From: Marinospirillum celere
Lineage (GTDB): Bacteria; Pseudomonadota; Gammaproteobacteria; Pseudomonadales; Halomonadaceae
Direction: 5' to 3'
Length of the DNA: 64,000 nt
NCBI RefSeq assembly: GCF_900112235.1
Contig: NZ_FOLH01000004.1
Span: 62,001-126,000 of the forward strand
The position numbers were made by a program, and so were the translations under genes. Positions 1-9,202 of the stretch are shown here, one piece after another (position 1 is the first letter of the stretch; each line of letters begins with the position of its first letter). The notes beneath the pieces are model-generated. The model searched no databases. It was not told the DNA's origin and worked only from the letters and a program-made list of their open reading frames with translations.

Positions 1-1
1 C

Positions 2-313
2 AATTTTGATCACCTGCCTTTTCAAGTTCCTGCTTTGGATTCGGCCTCCCCCTTGGCACTGGCTCTGGCCAACTCTAGAAAATGCCTGCTCAACCAAGCG
101 CTTAACTCTTTGGAAGCAGAGCACCGCAGTCTGGTTGTTTTGCATTTAATGGAAGGCTATAGCCTACAAGAAGTGGCTGAAATTCAACACTTGCCTTTGG
201 GCACACTCAAGTCCAGGTTACATCGCTGCAAGGACAAGCTGAAAAAAATTCTGCTGCGGGAACCTTTTCAGGAAAACCTTCGTTTTAATAGGGTAAGCAG
301 TCAAGAGGATTAA
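2..313 (+). CDS. ECF-type RNA polymerase sigma factor, C-terminal part (partial at window edge)
   Basis: The frame is open from base 2 with no start codon, so the N-terminus (sigma region 2) lies outside the window. The visible part is sigma region 4: a helix that begins with LNSLEAEHR, followed by a helix-turn-helix with the usual GYSLQEVAEI and LPLGTLKSRLHR segments that contact the -35 element. It would direct RNA polymerase to a small regulon. The next gene starts 4 bases after the stop and encodes a typical zinc-binding anti-sigma factor, which supports the ECF assignment. The TTG at base 35 is internal and is not the real start. Confidence 0.85.
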   Translation, partial: NFDHLPFQVPALDSASPLALALANSRKCLLNQALNSLEAEHRSLVVLHLMEGYSLQEVAEIQHLPLGTLKSRLHRCKDKLKKILLREPFQENLRFNRVSSQED

Positions 314-317
314 TGGC

Positions 318-947
318 ATGAAATGTATTGATGCCCAAAGACAACTTGAGCATTTAGACTTGCAGCAACAACCCGGTGCGCTACTTGCTGAACACCTGGA
401 GAACTGTAATGAATGCCTGAGTTTCCATCAGGATCATCAACTTCAGCTCCATCTGCAAAGCTTCAGAGTGATTGGACCTGATCCTGATTTTATCAATAAA
501 GCACTCAATGCTGCCTGTCAGGAGCCCAGTATCCAGCCACGCAAATGGACCTGGCCTGCTTCCATGGCTGCCTCTTTTGTTTTGGTTGCCTTGCTGCTAA
601 CTGGCTGGTTGGTTTCCAATGAACCGACGAACCCTCTTCCCGCCACCCCTCTCCAGGTTGATTCCAGTCAACCTGAAGGCCAAAGTACCCAGCAGGTCAG
701 AATTCTGATTATCAGTGACCAGGATTATTCGGATGCTGAAATTTCCCTGGCCCTAGCTGGCAATCTACAACTGGAAGGCTATGCCAACCAACGTGAGCTG
801 ACCTGGAGAACGCAACTGAAAGCGGGTCAAAACCTGCTGACGCTTCCGATACAAGTTCTGGAGCAGGGTGGTGAACTCCAAGTCAGTTCGCGTTTTGGTG
901 ACCAAAAGCATCAAGTCATTGTTAACCTGGAGGATATCCGATCATGA
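318..947 (+). CDS. anti-sigma factor, zinc-binding type, single-pass membrane protein
   Basis: A 209-residue protein. Residues 26-33 hold H-x3-C-x2-C (His26, Cys30, Cys33), the signature of zinc anti-sigma domains that hold an ECF sigma factor at the membrane. One transmembrane helix lies at about residues 78-100, so the remaining C-terminal half would be periplasmic; that domain is not recognised and may be the sensor. A GAGG ribosome site precedes the ATG. The gene follows the sigma gene by 4 bases and overlaps the next gene by 4 bases (ATGA). The signal it senses cannot be told from sequence. Confidence 0.8.
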   Translation: MKCIDAQRQLEHLDLQQQPGALLAEHLENCNECLSFHQDHQLQLHLQSFRVIGPDPDFINKALNAACQEPSIQPRKWTWPASMAASFVLVALLLTGWLVSNEPTNPLPATPLQVDSSQPEGQSTQQVRILIISDQDYSDAEISLALAGNLQLEGYANQRELTWRTQLKAGQNLLTLPIQVLEQGGELQVSSRFGDQKHQVIVNLEDIRS

Positions 948-1285
948 ATTCCAGAAAAGCCCTGTTATTCCTTCTCGGTCTTTTCCTGCTGCTAATCGCA
1001 ATGCCTCTGCTCGCTGGAAGTATGACGGTGATTGATGAAAGGACCCAGGTCGATGAAGTGGCCCACTCTATTGAGCTTCCAGAACCGGATCGTGAAGCAG
1101 CCCGTCAAGCCTCAACAGAAGGGCGTGCCCAGGCAGAGGAGGCTCGTCAACGAGGTAGAGAAAGAGGGCAAAGAGCCTCTGAAGCAGCTCGTGAACTATC
1201 CAGAGAAAATCCTGCAAAAAATCTGGAGACGCCTCATCAACGCCAAGAACCACCTCAACATCCAGAACCACCCCAGCGCCCTTAA
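944..1285 (+). CDS. small exported protein rich in Glu, Arg and Pro, unknown function
   Basis: A 113-residue protein with a clear N-terminal signal or anchor (basic start, Leu-rich core to about residue 24). The rest is low-complexity: an Ala/Arg/Glu-rich segment likely to be a charged helix, ending in a Pro/Gln/His tail. It starts within the stop of the anti-sigma gene, so it is translationally coupled. I do not recognise a family. The context suggests a periplasmic part of the same sigma/anti-sigma system, but this is inference. Confidence 0.6.
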   Translation: MNSRKALLFLLGLFLLLIAMPLLAGSMTVIDERTQVDEVAHSIELPEPDREAARQASTEGRAQAEEARQRGRERGQRASEAARELSRENPAKNLETPHQRQEPPQHPEPPQRP

Positions 1286-1305
1286 CTTGATAACCAAGGA
1301 ACCCA

Positions 1306-2595
1306 ATGGTTTTAAAAAAATGCCTGTTTAGCTGCATATTTTTACTCTTGATTCATCCCACCCTGGCCAGTGGTTCCACTGATTATCGCCAGGGCATTCA
1401 TGCGTTTAGAGAAGGCGATTTTCTATCTGCTCTGGAGCACTTTGAGCAGGCTGAAGCAGCAGGCAATTCTCAGGTCACTCTTTTTTATAATCTAGGCTCC
1501 ACTCACTACCAGCTGAACAACCTTGAGCAAGCCAGCGATTACTTTTCCCGAATTAGTGATGATGAGCAATGGGGTGGCCTGGCACTCTATAACCTAGGCA
1601 TTATTGCTGAAGATCTAGGCCAAACCCATCAAGCCTTAGCCTATTATCATCAGGCGGCTACTCAGGCTCAAACCAGCAATGTCCAGCAGCTTGCCCAGGC
1701 TAAAATCCTTCAGTTTGAAGGCACTAGCTCACACCCATCAAGCCGCCAACCAGGCTTTATTTATATTGCTGCCAGCCTGAGTTATGACGACAACCTAACT
1801 TTGACACCTGAAGACCCTGCATTGGAAACCTTTTCAGGCACTTATCTGGAAGCTCTAATCCAGGGGCGACATTACCTGCAAGGCAATCAACATCAAGGCA
1901 GCAGTCTTCAAGCCTATCTTTTTCAGCGCCTTCCACAAGATAGCACTCTGGACAAAGAAACCGCCTTCAGCCTGGGTTACCAAATTCATTGGCCTGTTAA
2001 TGCCTGGGAAAGCAGTTGGGGAATTAGTTTTGGCAGCTATCTTCTGGATCAGGAAACCTACACCCGCGATCTAAGCCTTCAGGCCGAGGGCAGCTATTCC
2101 TTCGAGCATTTTGACCTCAGACTGGATAACCAGCTTGGCCTAATACGTGGTGGAGAGACTTTTGATTATCTGGATGGCTGGCAGAACCGCACCAGGATTC
2201 GCCTACTGCAGCCCGGACACTGGGAGCTGGGTTATCAGCAAGAACTCAATCAACGCAAAGACTTCACCGAAGACCCCCAGTTTATAAGCTATTCACCCAC
2301 TCGATTCCGTCTTTTTGGACGCCTGAGTCGGGATATCAATGAACAGCTGGGAGTCAGTTTACGTCTTGAAGGTCGGCTGAGTCTTTATCCAGACCCAGAA
2401 GTAGATGGAGAGGGTAATCAAGCTTCCAGTAAACGCCAGGATTGGCGTTGGCGCGCTCAGTTGGGAGGTGTCTACCGTTTGAACAAGACCTTTAGCCTCT
2501 TTGCCGAACTGCAGCATTTGAACAACCGTAGCAATTTGGCTGGTTACGATTATTCCAGCAACCAGCTACAAATCGGTCTGGATGCGATTTTTTAA
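1306..2595 (+). CDS. TPR-containing protein with C-terminal outer-membrane beta-barrel
   Basis: A 429-residue protein. A signal peptide covers about residues 1-22 and tetratricopeptide-like helices follow at about 25-130 (repeats with A-x2-YF and LG-x-I spacing). From about residue 150 to the end the sequence alternates aromatic and polar residues in strand-like blocks and closes with a terminal Phe, as in outer-membrane barrels. TPR plus barrel is the plan of Slam-type surface lipoprotein translocators (DUF560), but I cannot confirm that family; it may be a porin-like protein with a TPR docking domain. An AAGGA ribosome site sits before the ATG. It is the last gene of the sigma/anti-sigma operon and is a plausible regulated target. 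Confidence 0.6.
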   Translation: MVLKKCLFSCIFLLLIHPTLASGSTDYRQGIHAFREGDFLSALEHFEQAEAAGNSQVTLFYNLGSTHYQLNNLEQASDYFSRISDDEQWGGLALYNLGIIAEDLGQTHQALAYYHQAATQAQTSNVQQLAQAKILQFEGTSSHPSSRQPGFIYIAASLSYDDNLTLTPEDPALETFSGTYLEALIQGRHYLQGNQHQGSSLQAYLFQRLPQDSTLDKETAFSLGYQIHWPVNAWESSWGISFGSYLLDQETYTRDLSLQAEGSYSFEHFDLRLDNQLGLIRGGETFDYLDGWQNRTRIRLLQPGHWELGYQQELNQRKDFTEDPQFISYSPTRFRLFGRLSRDINEQLGVSLRLEGRLSLYPDPEVDGEGNQASSKRQDWRWRAQLGGVYRLNKTFSLFAELQHLNNRSNLAGYDYSSNQLQIGLDAIF

Positions 2596-2612
2596 ATCCG
2601 CTGCAGAAGTCA

Positions 2613-4346
2613 TCAACAAAGCCCGTTAGGCAATAGATGCTTGCTATAGGCTTTCGGTTTCAGCAGCCAATCTTCCAGTATCTCTGGCAACATGGGGCGG
2701 GCCAGATAAAAACCCTGAACTTCTTCGCAGCCCAAGCTGACCAGCAGGTCCAACTGATCGGGCTCTTCCACGCCTTCAGCGGTGACTTCCAGGCCCATGC
2801 GGTGGGCCATACTAATCACCGCCTGCACGATGGCCGCATCAGCTACATCGGTAGCCAGATCATCCACAAAGCCCTTATCAATTTTCAGTGTATCAACCGG
2901 CAGATGCTTCAAATAGCCCAGAGAGGAATAGCCAGCGCCAAAATCATCGATTGCTAGGCTGATACCCATATTTTTGAGGTTTTGCAGCATCCGCACGCTG
3001 GTCTGCAAGTCTTCAATCATCAAGCTTTCAGTCACTTCCAGTTCCAGAAAGGAAGAGTCCAGGCCTGCATGGGCCAGGCATTTATCAACGATTTGGCAAA
3101 GATCTTTTTGCACAAACTGCTTGGCTGATAGGTTAACGGAGACTTTGAATTCAGGTAGTCCTGCCTGCTGCCAGCTACGCGCCTGAAGACAGGCTGTATG
3201 CAGTACCCATTCACCAACCGAAGTAATCAGTCCCATTTCCTCCAACTGAGGAATAAATTCAGCTGGTGAAACCCTGGTGCCATCCGGTTTCTGCCAACGG
3301 ATCAAGGCCTCAACGCCGCGAACACTGCCATCGACCAGGCTGATACGCGGCTGGTATTCCAAATAGAACTCTTTATGCAGCAAGGCCTGGCGCAGCTGGT
3401 TTTCCATCTGAAAACGGCTGACTGCATCCCGAGTCAATTCATCAGTGAAGTAGTGGTAATTCTGACCTCCTGCCTGCTTGGCTCTGTGCAGTGCTATATC
3501 GGCATTGCTCAAGAGCTGATCGGTGGTCTTACCATCATGCGGGTAAAGGGTAATGCCAACGCTGGCACTAATATAGGTTTCCGTTTCACCCAGCTCAAAG
3601 GGCCTTTCCAACTCATGGATAATTTTGTGAGCTATATAGGCAGCTGCACGAGAGTTTTTGATGTTATGCAGAAGAATAAGGAATTCATCGCCGCTAGAGC
3701 GGGAGATGGTGACCTGTCCTGGCAAAATCTGCTGTAGGCGGCTCGCCGTTTGCTGAAGGAGCTCATCACCAAGGCGATTGCCGAGGCTTTCATTAATAGT
3801 TTTGAAACGATCCAGGCCCAGGCATAGCAAGGCAAAACTGTCATTCTGGGTAGCTTCACGAATGCGTTGGTCCAGACGGTCAGCCAAAAGACGGCGATTG
3901 GGAAGGTCTGTCAGGGCATCAAAATGCGTTAGGTAGGTGAGCTTGTCTTCCTGCTGAAGCTGACGGGTAATATCCTTGCCGATACTGACAAAGTAGACAA
4001 TTTGCCCTTGCTCGTTGCGAACCGGGGTCAGGGTCTTTTCCTCATAAAAAAGCTCGCCCTGGCGATTCTTGTTGATGACTATTTCCTGAGCGCTCTGTCC
4101 ACTGACCAAAGTGGCCCAAAGACGAGAGAAAAAGGCTTTATCATGCTTACCCGAGTTCAGTAGTGAAGGGCGTTCGCCCAAAACTTCTTCACGAGAGTAA
4201 CCCGAACAGCTCTCCCAGGCAGGGTTAACATAAACGATCTTGCCTTCAGTATTGGTGACCAATACCAAATCGGCAGTTTGCTGAACAATTTCAGTAAACA
4301 GCCGGTAGCTGTCTAGAAACTGGTGTTCGGGCTCAGGCGCAGACAA
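2613..4346 (-). CDS. PAS-GGDEF-EAL cyclic-di-GMP signalling protein
   Basis: A 577-residue soluble protein. It has a PAS sensor domain with PAC tail at about residues 13-130, a GGDEF domain at about 140-295 and an EAL domain at about 310-560. The GGDEF signature reads SGDEF, a variant that can be active, so cyclase activity is uncertain. The EAL domain keeps the EAL triplet, DDFGAG, the LKIDK lysine segment and AEGVE, so c-di-GMP phosphodiesterase activity is expected. There is no signal peptide or membrane helix. It is monocistronic and sits downstream of ispB on the same strand. Confidence 0.9.
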   Translation of the reverse strand: MSAPEPEHQFLDSYRLFTEIVQQTADLVLVTNTEGKIVYVNPAWESCSGYSREEVLGERPSLLNSGKHDKAFFSRLWATLVSGQSAQEIVINKNRQGELFYEEKTLTPVRNEQGQIVYFVSIGKDITRQLQQEDKLTYLTHFDALTDLPNRRLLADRLDQRIREATQNDSFALLCLGLDRFKTINESLGNRLGDELLQQTASRLQQILPGQVTISRSSGDEFLILLHNIKNSRAAAYIAHKIIHELERPFELGETETYISASVGITLYPHDGKTTDQLLSNADIALHRAKQAGGQNYHYFTDELTRDAVSRFQMENQLRQALLHKEFYLEYQPRISLVDGSVRGVEALIRWQKPDGTRVSPAEFIPQLEEMGLITSVGEWVLHTACLQARSWQQAGLPEFKVSVNLSAKQFVQKDLCQIVDKCLAHAGLDSSFLELEVTESLMIEDLQTSVRMLQNLKNMGISLAIDDFGAGYSSLGYLKHLPVDTLKIDKGFVDDLATDVADAAIVQAVISMAHRMGLEVTAEGVEEPDQLDLLVSLGCEEVQGFYLARPMLPEILEDWLLKPKAYSKHLLPNGLC

Positions 4347-4449
4347 ATCAACAGCTCTCCGGTAATGGCATCAGAGCTTGGAATCTTCTCATTCAGGCAT
4401 ATTAAAGCATTTGATATTAATCAAATGTGCGGTTTTTATTTAGATGCAG

Positions 4450-5424
4450 TTAATTTTTTCGTCCCAAGGCCAGATCAGTCAAGAGATAAAGTGTTGAACG
4501 GTAGTCAGAGTCAGGCAAAAGCTCCAGATTACGTTTAGCTGCTTCCGAGCAAGCCGCGGCCTGTTCGCGTGTATAATCCAGAGCACCCGTACGCTGAACG
4601 ATGCTCATCACCGGCTCTAAATATTCCAAGCCGCCTTTACGAATGGCCTTACGAATCAGTTTGGCTTCAGCTTCGCTACCCTGTTGCATGGCGTAAATCA
4701 GTGGCAGAGTGGGTTTACCTTCTGCCAGATCATCGCCAACATTCTTGCCCATAGTGGCAGCATCACCTTCGTAATCCAGCAAATCATCAATCAGCTGAAA
4801 AGCCATACCCAGGTTTTTACCATAGTCGCGCATGGCTAGCTGCTGTTCTTCACTGGCTTGGGCAAGGACGGCTGCTGTCTGAGTGGCACCCTCAAACAAC
4901 TTGGCTGTTTTTGCGTGGATGACTTGCAGGTACTGCTGTTCACTGATTTTTGGGTTACGCACATTGGTCAATTGCATCACTTCGCCCTCAGCCAGTACGC
5001 AGGTAACCTTGGCCAGGATTTCCATGATTTCCATGGAGCCTATACGTACCATCATTTCAAAGGAGCGCGAATACAGAAAATCACCAACCAAGACACAAGA
5101 TTGGTTGCTCCACTGGCTATTGGCTGTTGGCTTGCCACGGCGCAGGCTGGATTCATCAACAACATCGTCATGGAGTAGTGTGGAGGTGTGCATAAACTCA
5201 ATCAAGGCAGCAAGAAGAAGGTGCTTGTCGCCCCCATAATTCAGTGCTCGACTAACCAACAGCACCAAGAGAGGCCGTAAGCGCTTACCCCCTGAGTCAA
5301 TAATGTGGTGGGCAATCTTTTCCACCAGAGGCACCTGAGAAGAACATTCCCGGATAATCAGCTGGTTGACGGCTTCAAAATCATCGGCAACCACAGCATG
5401 GAGTTGAGGAGCACTGGCAGACAT
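4450..5424 (-). CDS. ispB: octaprenyl (polyprenyl) diphosphate synthase
   Basis: A 324-residue trans-prenyltransferase that makes the polyprenyl side chain of ubiquinone or menaquinone. Both Asp-rich motifs are intact: HDDVVDE in the first half and DDLLDYEGD in the second, for Mg-diphosphate binding. The GGKRLRP substrate segment lies near the N-terminus. Length is normal for IspB. In many gammaproteobacteria ispB lies directly divergent from rplU; here about 5.9 kb and three other genes separate them. A near-consensus promoter lies just upstream. Confidence 0.93.
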   Translation of the reverse strand: MSASAPQLHAVVADDFEAVNQLIIRECSSQVPLVEKIAHHIIDSGGKRLRPLLVLLVSRALNYGGDKHLLLAALIEFMHTSTLLHDDVVDESSLRRGKPTANSQWSNQSCVLVGDFLYSRSFEMMVRIGSMEIMEILAKVTCVLAEGEVMQLTNVRNPKISEQQYLQVIHAKTAKLFEGATQTAAVLAQASEEQQLAMRDYGKNLGMAFQLIDDLLDYEGDAATMGKNVGDDLAEGKPTLPLIYAMQQGSEAEAKLIRKAIRKGGLEYLEPVMSIVQRTGALDYTREQAAACSEAAKRNLELLPDSDYRSTLYLLTDLALGRKN

Positions 5425-5465
5425 TCGAATAAAGTTCCTGGATCTTCATGAAAAAAGCAAAAGGC

Positions 5466-5494
5466 ATCCTAGGCAGGGCCTAGAAAGCTGTCAA
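5466..5494 (-). promoter_or_regulatory. sigma-70 promoter for ispB
   Basis: Read on the minus strand there is a perfect -35 box TTGACA (5494-5489), a 17-base spacer and a -10 box TAGGAT (5471-5466). It points toward ispB, which starts at 5424. The -35 box overlaps the stop codon of the upstream MASE1-GGDEF-EAL gene. Confidence 0.7.
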
Positions 5495-7764
5495 GCTTGC
5501 AGCCGCCTTTTATCTTCTGCAAAAAAGTCACCCAATGGCTGAGGACGCCCAACACCATAGCCTTGTGCATAGTTGACTCCCAGCTCCGTTAGCATACCAA
5601 TCAAAGAGCTGCCTTCAACAAATTCAGCAATGGTTTCCAGACCCAAAGACTTAGCCACTTCACAAGTGGCCCTAACCATACTTTGATCTACCTTGCTAGT
5701 TTCCAGGTTACGAATAAAGACGCCATCAATTTTCAGGCAGTCGAACTCGTAGGATCTGAGATAATCAAAAGTCGCCAAGCCGGTGCCAAAATCATCCAAG
5801 GCAACGCTGACGCCTAGCTCCCTCAATTGAGTGATTATTTGTGCGGCCAGACGGGCATCTCGAATCGTTTCCGTTTCAGTGACTTCAAAGCTGATTTTTT
5901 TGGCAGGCACCCCTGAAACCTCCAGTTGGTCTGCAATAAAATTAGCCAAATCCGGACTCGATAAGGAGGCACCCGAAAGGTTGATGCCGCATTTGGCTGT
6001 TCTTGCCAACCACTCTGGGTTTGAAGCCAAGGCTTGCAGGGTATTGCGAATCACCCAGTGATCGATTTCCAGCATAAAGCCAAAGGTTTCTGCCGCTGGA
6101 AGAAACTCGACAGGAGGTAAAATCTCGCCATCCGGGCTTTGCATACGCAGCAGTATCTCAAAGGAAAGTTCAGTTGCTTCCTTTTGAATGGACGCTATGG
6201 GCTGTGCATAAAGTAAAAGACGGTTTTCTGGCAGGGCTCTTTTTAAGGATTCAAATTTTTCAGTGAGCCGCTGGCGGCCTTCAACTAAAGGACGGCTTTC
6301 TCTCGCCAGGTAAATTCGCTCCTGACTTTGGCGCCCTAACAAACTGGCCTGGTGAGCCGCACTCAGATAGCGCGCAGGAGTATCCAGCTCTCCATCCATA
6401 GGAATAGCCCCTATGGAAACGCGAATACGTGTGGTTTGTCGGCCACTGGTAAACTCCTGGTCGTTCAGGGCCTGATAGGTTGCTGCCAAAAGCAATTCAA
6501 TTTCGATTCCTGTGCGCTTGCCAAGAGTCAAAGCATAACGTCCTGGACCCAAACGGGCGATTTGCTCATCAGGTTCACGCAGTGTTCGTAACTGGCGGGC
6601 AATTTGTTGCTCCAGGCCATGCCCCCCTTCAAAGCCAATCAAATCACCTATTTCTTCAAAGTCCAAAACATCGATATAAATCAGCCAAGGGGTAACCGCC
6701 TGTTGACGCAAAGAGCCTTCCTTTGGGTCCAGAAGCTGCTGTAATTCCCGATTGAGTTCACGCTCATTATCCAAGCCAGTCAGATAATCAATTCTTGCCT
6801 GACGCTTAAATAACAGAATCAACTTGCCCCGTTCAGTGTTAATAGAAGCGATTAGTTGCGCCATAACAACCATGGCAGCAATTTGCAGCAGAAGACGCAC
6901 TAAGCCTTGGATATCTTCAATAACCTGAAGGCCGCCCCAGCCCAAGAGTGAAAAGGCCACAAAAAAGCCTGCAAAAACCGGGATTATCAAGACACTGGTT
7001 TCTATTCTGGCGGTCATCACCAGCCAGCATAAAAGCGGGAAAAACGTATAGGCCAGCACTGTGGCATAAATATTATGACCTGAGGTTTCCAGCAGTAGAG
7101 TCAGTAAAGCTGCACCTGTAGAAACCATTAACCAGATCAATAGCTCAGGCCGTTTAAAGTCAATCCAAACCTTGATCAGATAGCGTTTTCCTTTAAGCAG
7201 AGCAAGCACAGCCAAAGGCGTGAACAAGACCACACCCAGCGCCTCAAACCCCCAATAAACCAACCAAATATCATGAAAGGCAAAACCCGAATAACCCACT
7301 TCAGAAACCCAAAAACCCAGAGCTCCAAACAGGGAAACCAAACCGCTCCCTAGAACCGCCCCTTTTACATAAAGTGCCATCAGGAATTTGAAGGTCAGCT
7401 TTTTAAGTGGGGTGCGCCCCAAGCGTTGAATCAGGAGGGCTGCAACGCTTGATCCCAAAGTCAGTCCAGTGACAAAACTCAAGGCAAAAAACCAATGCGC
7501 CTGTTGTAAAAAAAGGGACCAAACCAACATGACAGGAATCAGTACCCAAAGACAGCGCCAGCCAAGAATCAGCAAAGACGCCAAAAAAATACCGGCTGGC
7601 GGCCAAAGCGCTGAAAACTGTTGGTCGGGAAGAGTGAAATACCGGGACAGCTCCGCTGAAAGCAAAAGACCCAACCCGAGAAACACCATCACTAGAGGTT
7701 TAAAACTGGTCGTTGCCTTCAGTCTCAAAAAGGGTAAAACAGCGGACTGACCTATACTTATCAT
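5491..7764 (-). CDS. MASE1-GGDEF-EAL membrane protein, probable c-di-GMP phosphodiesterase
   Basis: A 757-residue protein. The N-terminal 300 or so residues form about eight hydrophobic helices, with the SALWPPAGI segment typical of MASE1 sensor domains. A GGDEF domain follows (about 330-480) with a clearly degraded signature (LGPGRY in place of GGDEF), so it should not make c-di-GMP. The EAL domain (about 495-750) has E-I-L in place of EAL but retains NLSG, EVTET, DDFGTG, LKIDG and AEFVEG. It is therefore a likely phosphodiesterase with a regulatory GGDEF-like domain. It ends 66 bases before ispB and is divergent from the ATP-grasp gene. Confidence 0.87.
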   Translation of the reverse strand: MISIGQSAVLPFLRLKATTSFKPLVMVFLGLGLLLSAELSRYFTLPDQQFSALWPPAGIFLASLLILGWRCLWVLIPVMLVWSLFLQQAHWFFALSFVTGLTLGSSVAALLIQRLGRTPLKKLTFKFLMALYVKGAVLGSGLVSLFGALGFWVSEVGYSGFAFHDIWLVYWGFEALGVVLFTPLAVLALLKGKRYLIKVWIDFKRPELLIWLMVSTGAALLTLLLETSGHNIYATVLAYTFFPLLCWLVMTARIETSVLIIPVFAGFFVAFSLLGWGGLQVIEDIQGLVRLLLQIAAMVVMAQLIASINTERGKLILLFKRQARIDYLTGLDNERELNRELQQLLDPKEGSLRQQAVTPWLIYIDVLDFEEIGDLIGFEGGHGLEQQIARQLRTLREPDEQIARLGPGRYALTLGKRTGIEIELLLAATYQALNDQEFTSGRQTTRIRVSIGAIPMDGELDTPARYLSAAHQASLLGRQSQERIYLARESRPLVEGRQRLTEKFESLKRALPENRLLLYAQPIASIQKEATELSFEILLRMQSPDGEILPPVEFLPAAETFGFMLEIDHWVIRNTLQALASNPEWLARTAKCGINLSGASLSSPDLANFIADQLEVSGVPAKKISFEVTETETIRDARLAAQIITQLRELGVSVALDDFGTGLATFDYLRSYEFDCLKIDGVFIRNLETSKVDQSMVRATCEVAKSLGLETIAEFVEGSSLIGMLTELGVNYAQGYGVGRPQPLGDFFAEDKRRLQA

Positions 7765-7791
7765 CTTTGCGCCTGTATACTCGTAAATTCT

Positions 7792-7808
7792 TGTACAAAT
7801 CTAGTACA
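7792..7808. promoter_or_regulatory. dyad TGTAC-N7-GTACA near start of MASE1 gene
   Basis: A 5-base perfect inverted repeat with a 7-base gap, lying 28-44 bases upstream of the minus-strand ATG at 7764. Its position could fit an operator or promoter-proximal site. It is short, and the match could be chance. Confidence 0.25.
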
Positions 7809-7906
7809 CAACTTTTCTTCAGTCCAGCTTTTTCTTTATTCCAAGTCACTTATTTATATTTCGGGTAAAGTTTTTCTAACCTGCTATGCTGAAGTAACTT
7901 CCCCAC

Positions 7907-7929
7907 AAACCCAATCTCCAATTGGGTTT
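7907..7929 (+). promoter_or_regulatory. 9-bp perfect hairpin in the leader of the ATP-grasp gene
   Basis: AAACCCAAT and ATTGGGTTT form a perfect 9-base stem around the loop CTCCA. It ends 28 bases before the chosen ATG. The in-frame TTG at 7922 lies inside the stem, which argues against it as a start. No long T run follows, so it is not a standard terminator; it may stabilise the mRNA or control translation. Confidence 0.4.
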
Positions 7930-7957
7930 AAAATCACCAATTGAGGTTTTCCCTTCT

Positions 7958-9181
7958 ATGAATGCCAAGCAAGAAAAAGGTTATATTGCACTACTGGGCT
8001 GGAGTCTAAATGCCATTGAAGCCGCCGCCAGCTTTGATCGTCGCTACCTGGTCGTTGCCCCCGAATGGGCAGAAGAGTATTGCGAAAAACATCAAATCCC
8101 TTATTTGGCATGGAATTTTGAACGACTCAATGACCGCTCCATGGAAATAGCTGAAAAGCTAAAAGAAATGGGTGTGGATGTTGCCATCCCCCTGTTTGAA
8201 GAAACCGTGGAATGGGCGGGCGCCATTAATGCTGTGTTACTGGATAATCCGCGCCTACTGGGCCAAGCCATGCTGATGCGTGACAAATCCCTGATGAAAC
8301 GCCGCGCCCAGCTCGGAGGCATCCGTGTCGGTATCTTTGAAGAAGCCCATGACCGCGAAGATGTGGTCCGCTTCTTACGCCGCGTTAACCAGACTCTGCT
8401 GAAGTTAGATGGTGACCCCAACGACCCCATTCACTTCAAGGCGTTTGACAAGGCTGGCTGCCTGGGTCACCGGGTCATCCGCACACCTGATGAAGTCGAC
8501 GGCATTCCGGATGAAGAATTTCCTGCGTTGATGGAATCGCATCTGGATGGCTGGGAATTTGCGGTCGAAGCCTGGATTCATAACGGCAAAATCGTTTTCC
8601 TGAATATTTCTGAATACGTGACCCTCGGCTATTCCGTCTACGTACCTGCTTCCCCTGAACTGGAAGCCTATCGCCCGCAGATCACTCAACAGATCAAAAA
8701 ACTGATCAAAACCTTTGATATCGAATTTGGCCTCATTCACCCGGAATACTTCGTAACCAGCGATGGTGAGATGTACTTTGGTGAAGTGGCCTATCGCCCA
8801 CCTGGTTTCAAGGTCTTTGAGCTGCTGGAAAAAGTCTACGGCTTCAATGCCTACCAGGCCACCATGCTGGTTTTTGATCCCAAAGCCACAACGGAAGAAG
8901 TCCAAAAATTCTTCCCGAAACCCGTTGAAGACGCCAAAGGCTACGCAGGTTGCTTTGGGGTCTATCCACGTCGGCGTGTGGTCAGTAGACTGGAAATTCC
9001 TGAAGAAACCGAGGATCATCCTTATTTCGATAGCCATGAGTTGACACCACCGGCTCAGGAAACCGTAACCAAGCGCACCGCTTTTGGCACCCACTGGGGC
9101 TTGATTTACTTTGCTGGCCCCGATGCCAAAACCCTGCACGAGCTTCTGAAACGTCAGGAAGATCTCGATTTTTATATTTAA
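7958..9181 (+). CDS. ATP-grasp superfamily ligase, substrate unknown
   Basis: A 407-residue protein from the ATG at 7958, which has GAGG upstream; a TTG 36 bases earlier would extend the frame but lies in a hairpin. The N-terminal region (about 1-110) looks like a pre-ATP-grasp Rossmann-like fold. The central part carries the nucleotide-binding segments (DKSLMKRRAQ near 110; HLDGWEFAVEAW near 200), and FGEVAYRPPG near 280 matches the Mg/ATP-binding strand of carboxylate-amine ligases. The C-terminus is family-specific. It likely activates a carboxylate as acyl-phosphate and joins it to an amine. The next gene begins 21 bases later and encodes a papain-fold candidate, so the two probably act together. 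No symbol can be assigned. Confidence 0.7.
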   Translation: MNAKQEKGYIALLGWSLNAIEAAASFDRRYLVVAPEWAEEYCEKHQIPYLAWNFERLNDRSMEIAEKLKEMGVDVAIPLFEETVEWAGAINAVLLDNPRLLGQAMLMRDKSLMKRRAQLGGIRVGIFEEAHDREDVVRFLRRVNQTLLKLDGDPNDPIHFKAFDKAGCLGHRVIRTPDEVDGIPDEEFPALMESHLDGWEFAVEAWIHNGKIVFLNISEYVTLGYSVYVPASPELEAYRPQITQQIKKLIKTFDIEFGLIHPEYFVTSDGEMYFGEVAYRPPGFKVFELLEKVYGFNAYQATMLVFDPKATTEEVQKFFPKPVEDAKGYAGCFGVYPRRRVVSRLEIPEETEDHPYFDSHELTPPAQETVTKRTAFGTHWGLIYFAGPDAKTLHELLKRQEDLDFYI

Positions 9182-9202
9182 GCGTCCATAAGGACTGACA
9201 AG

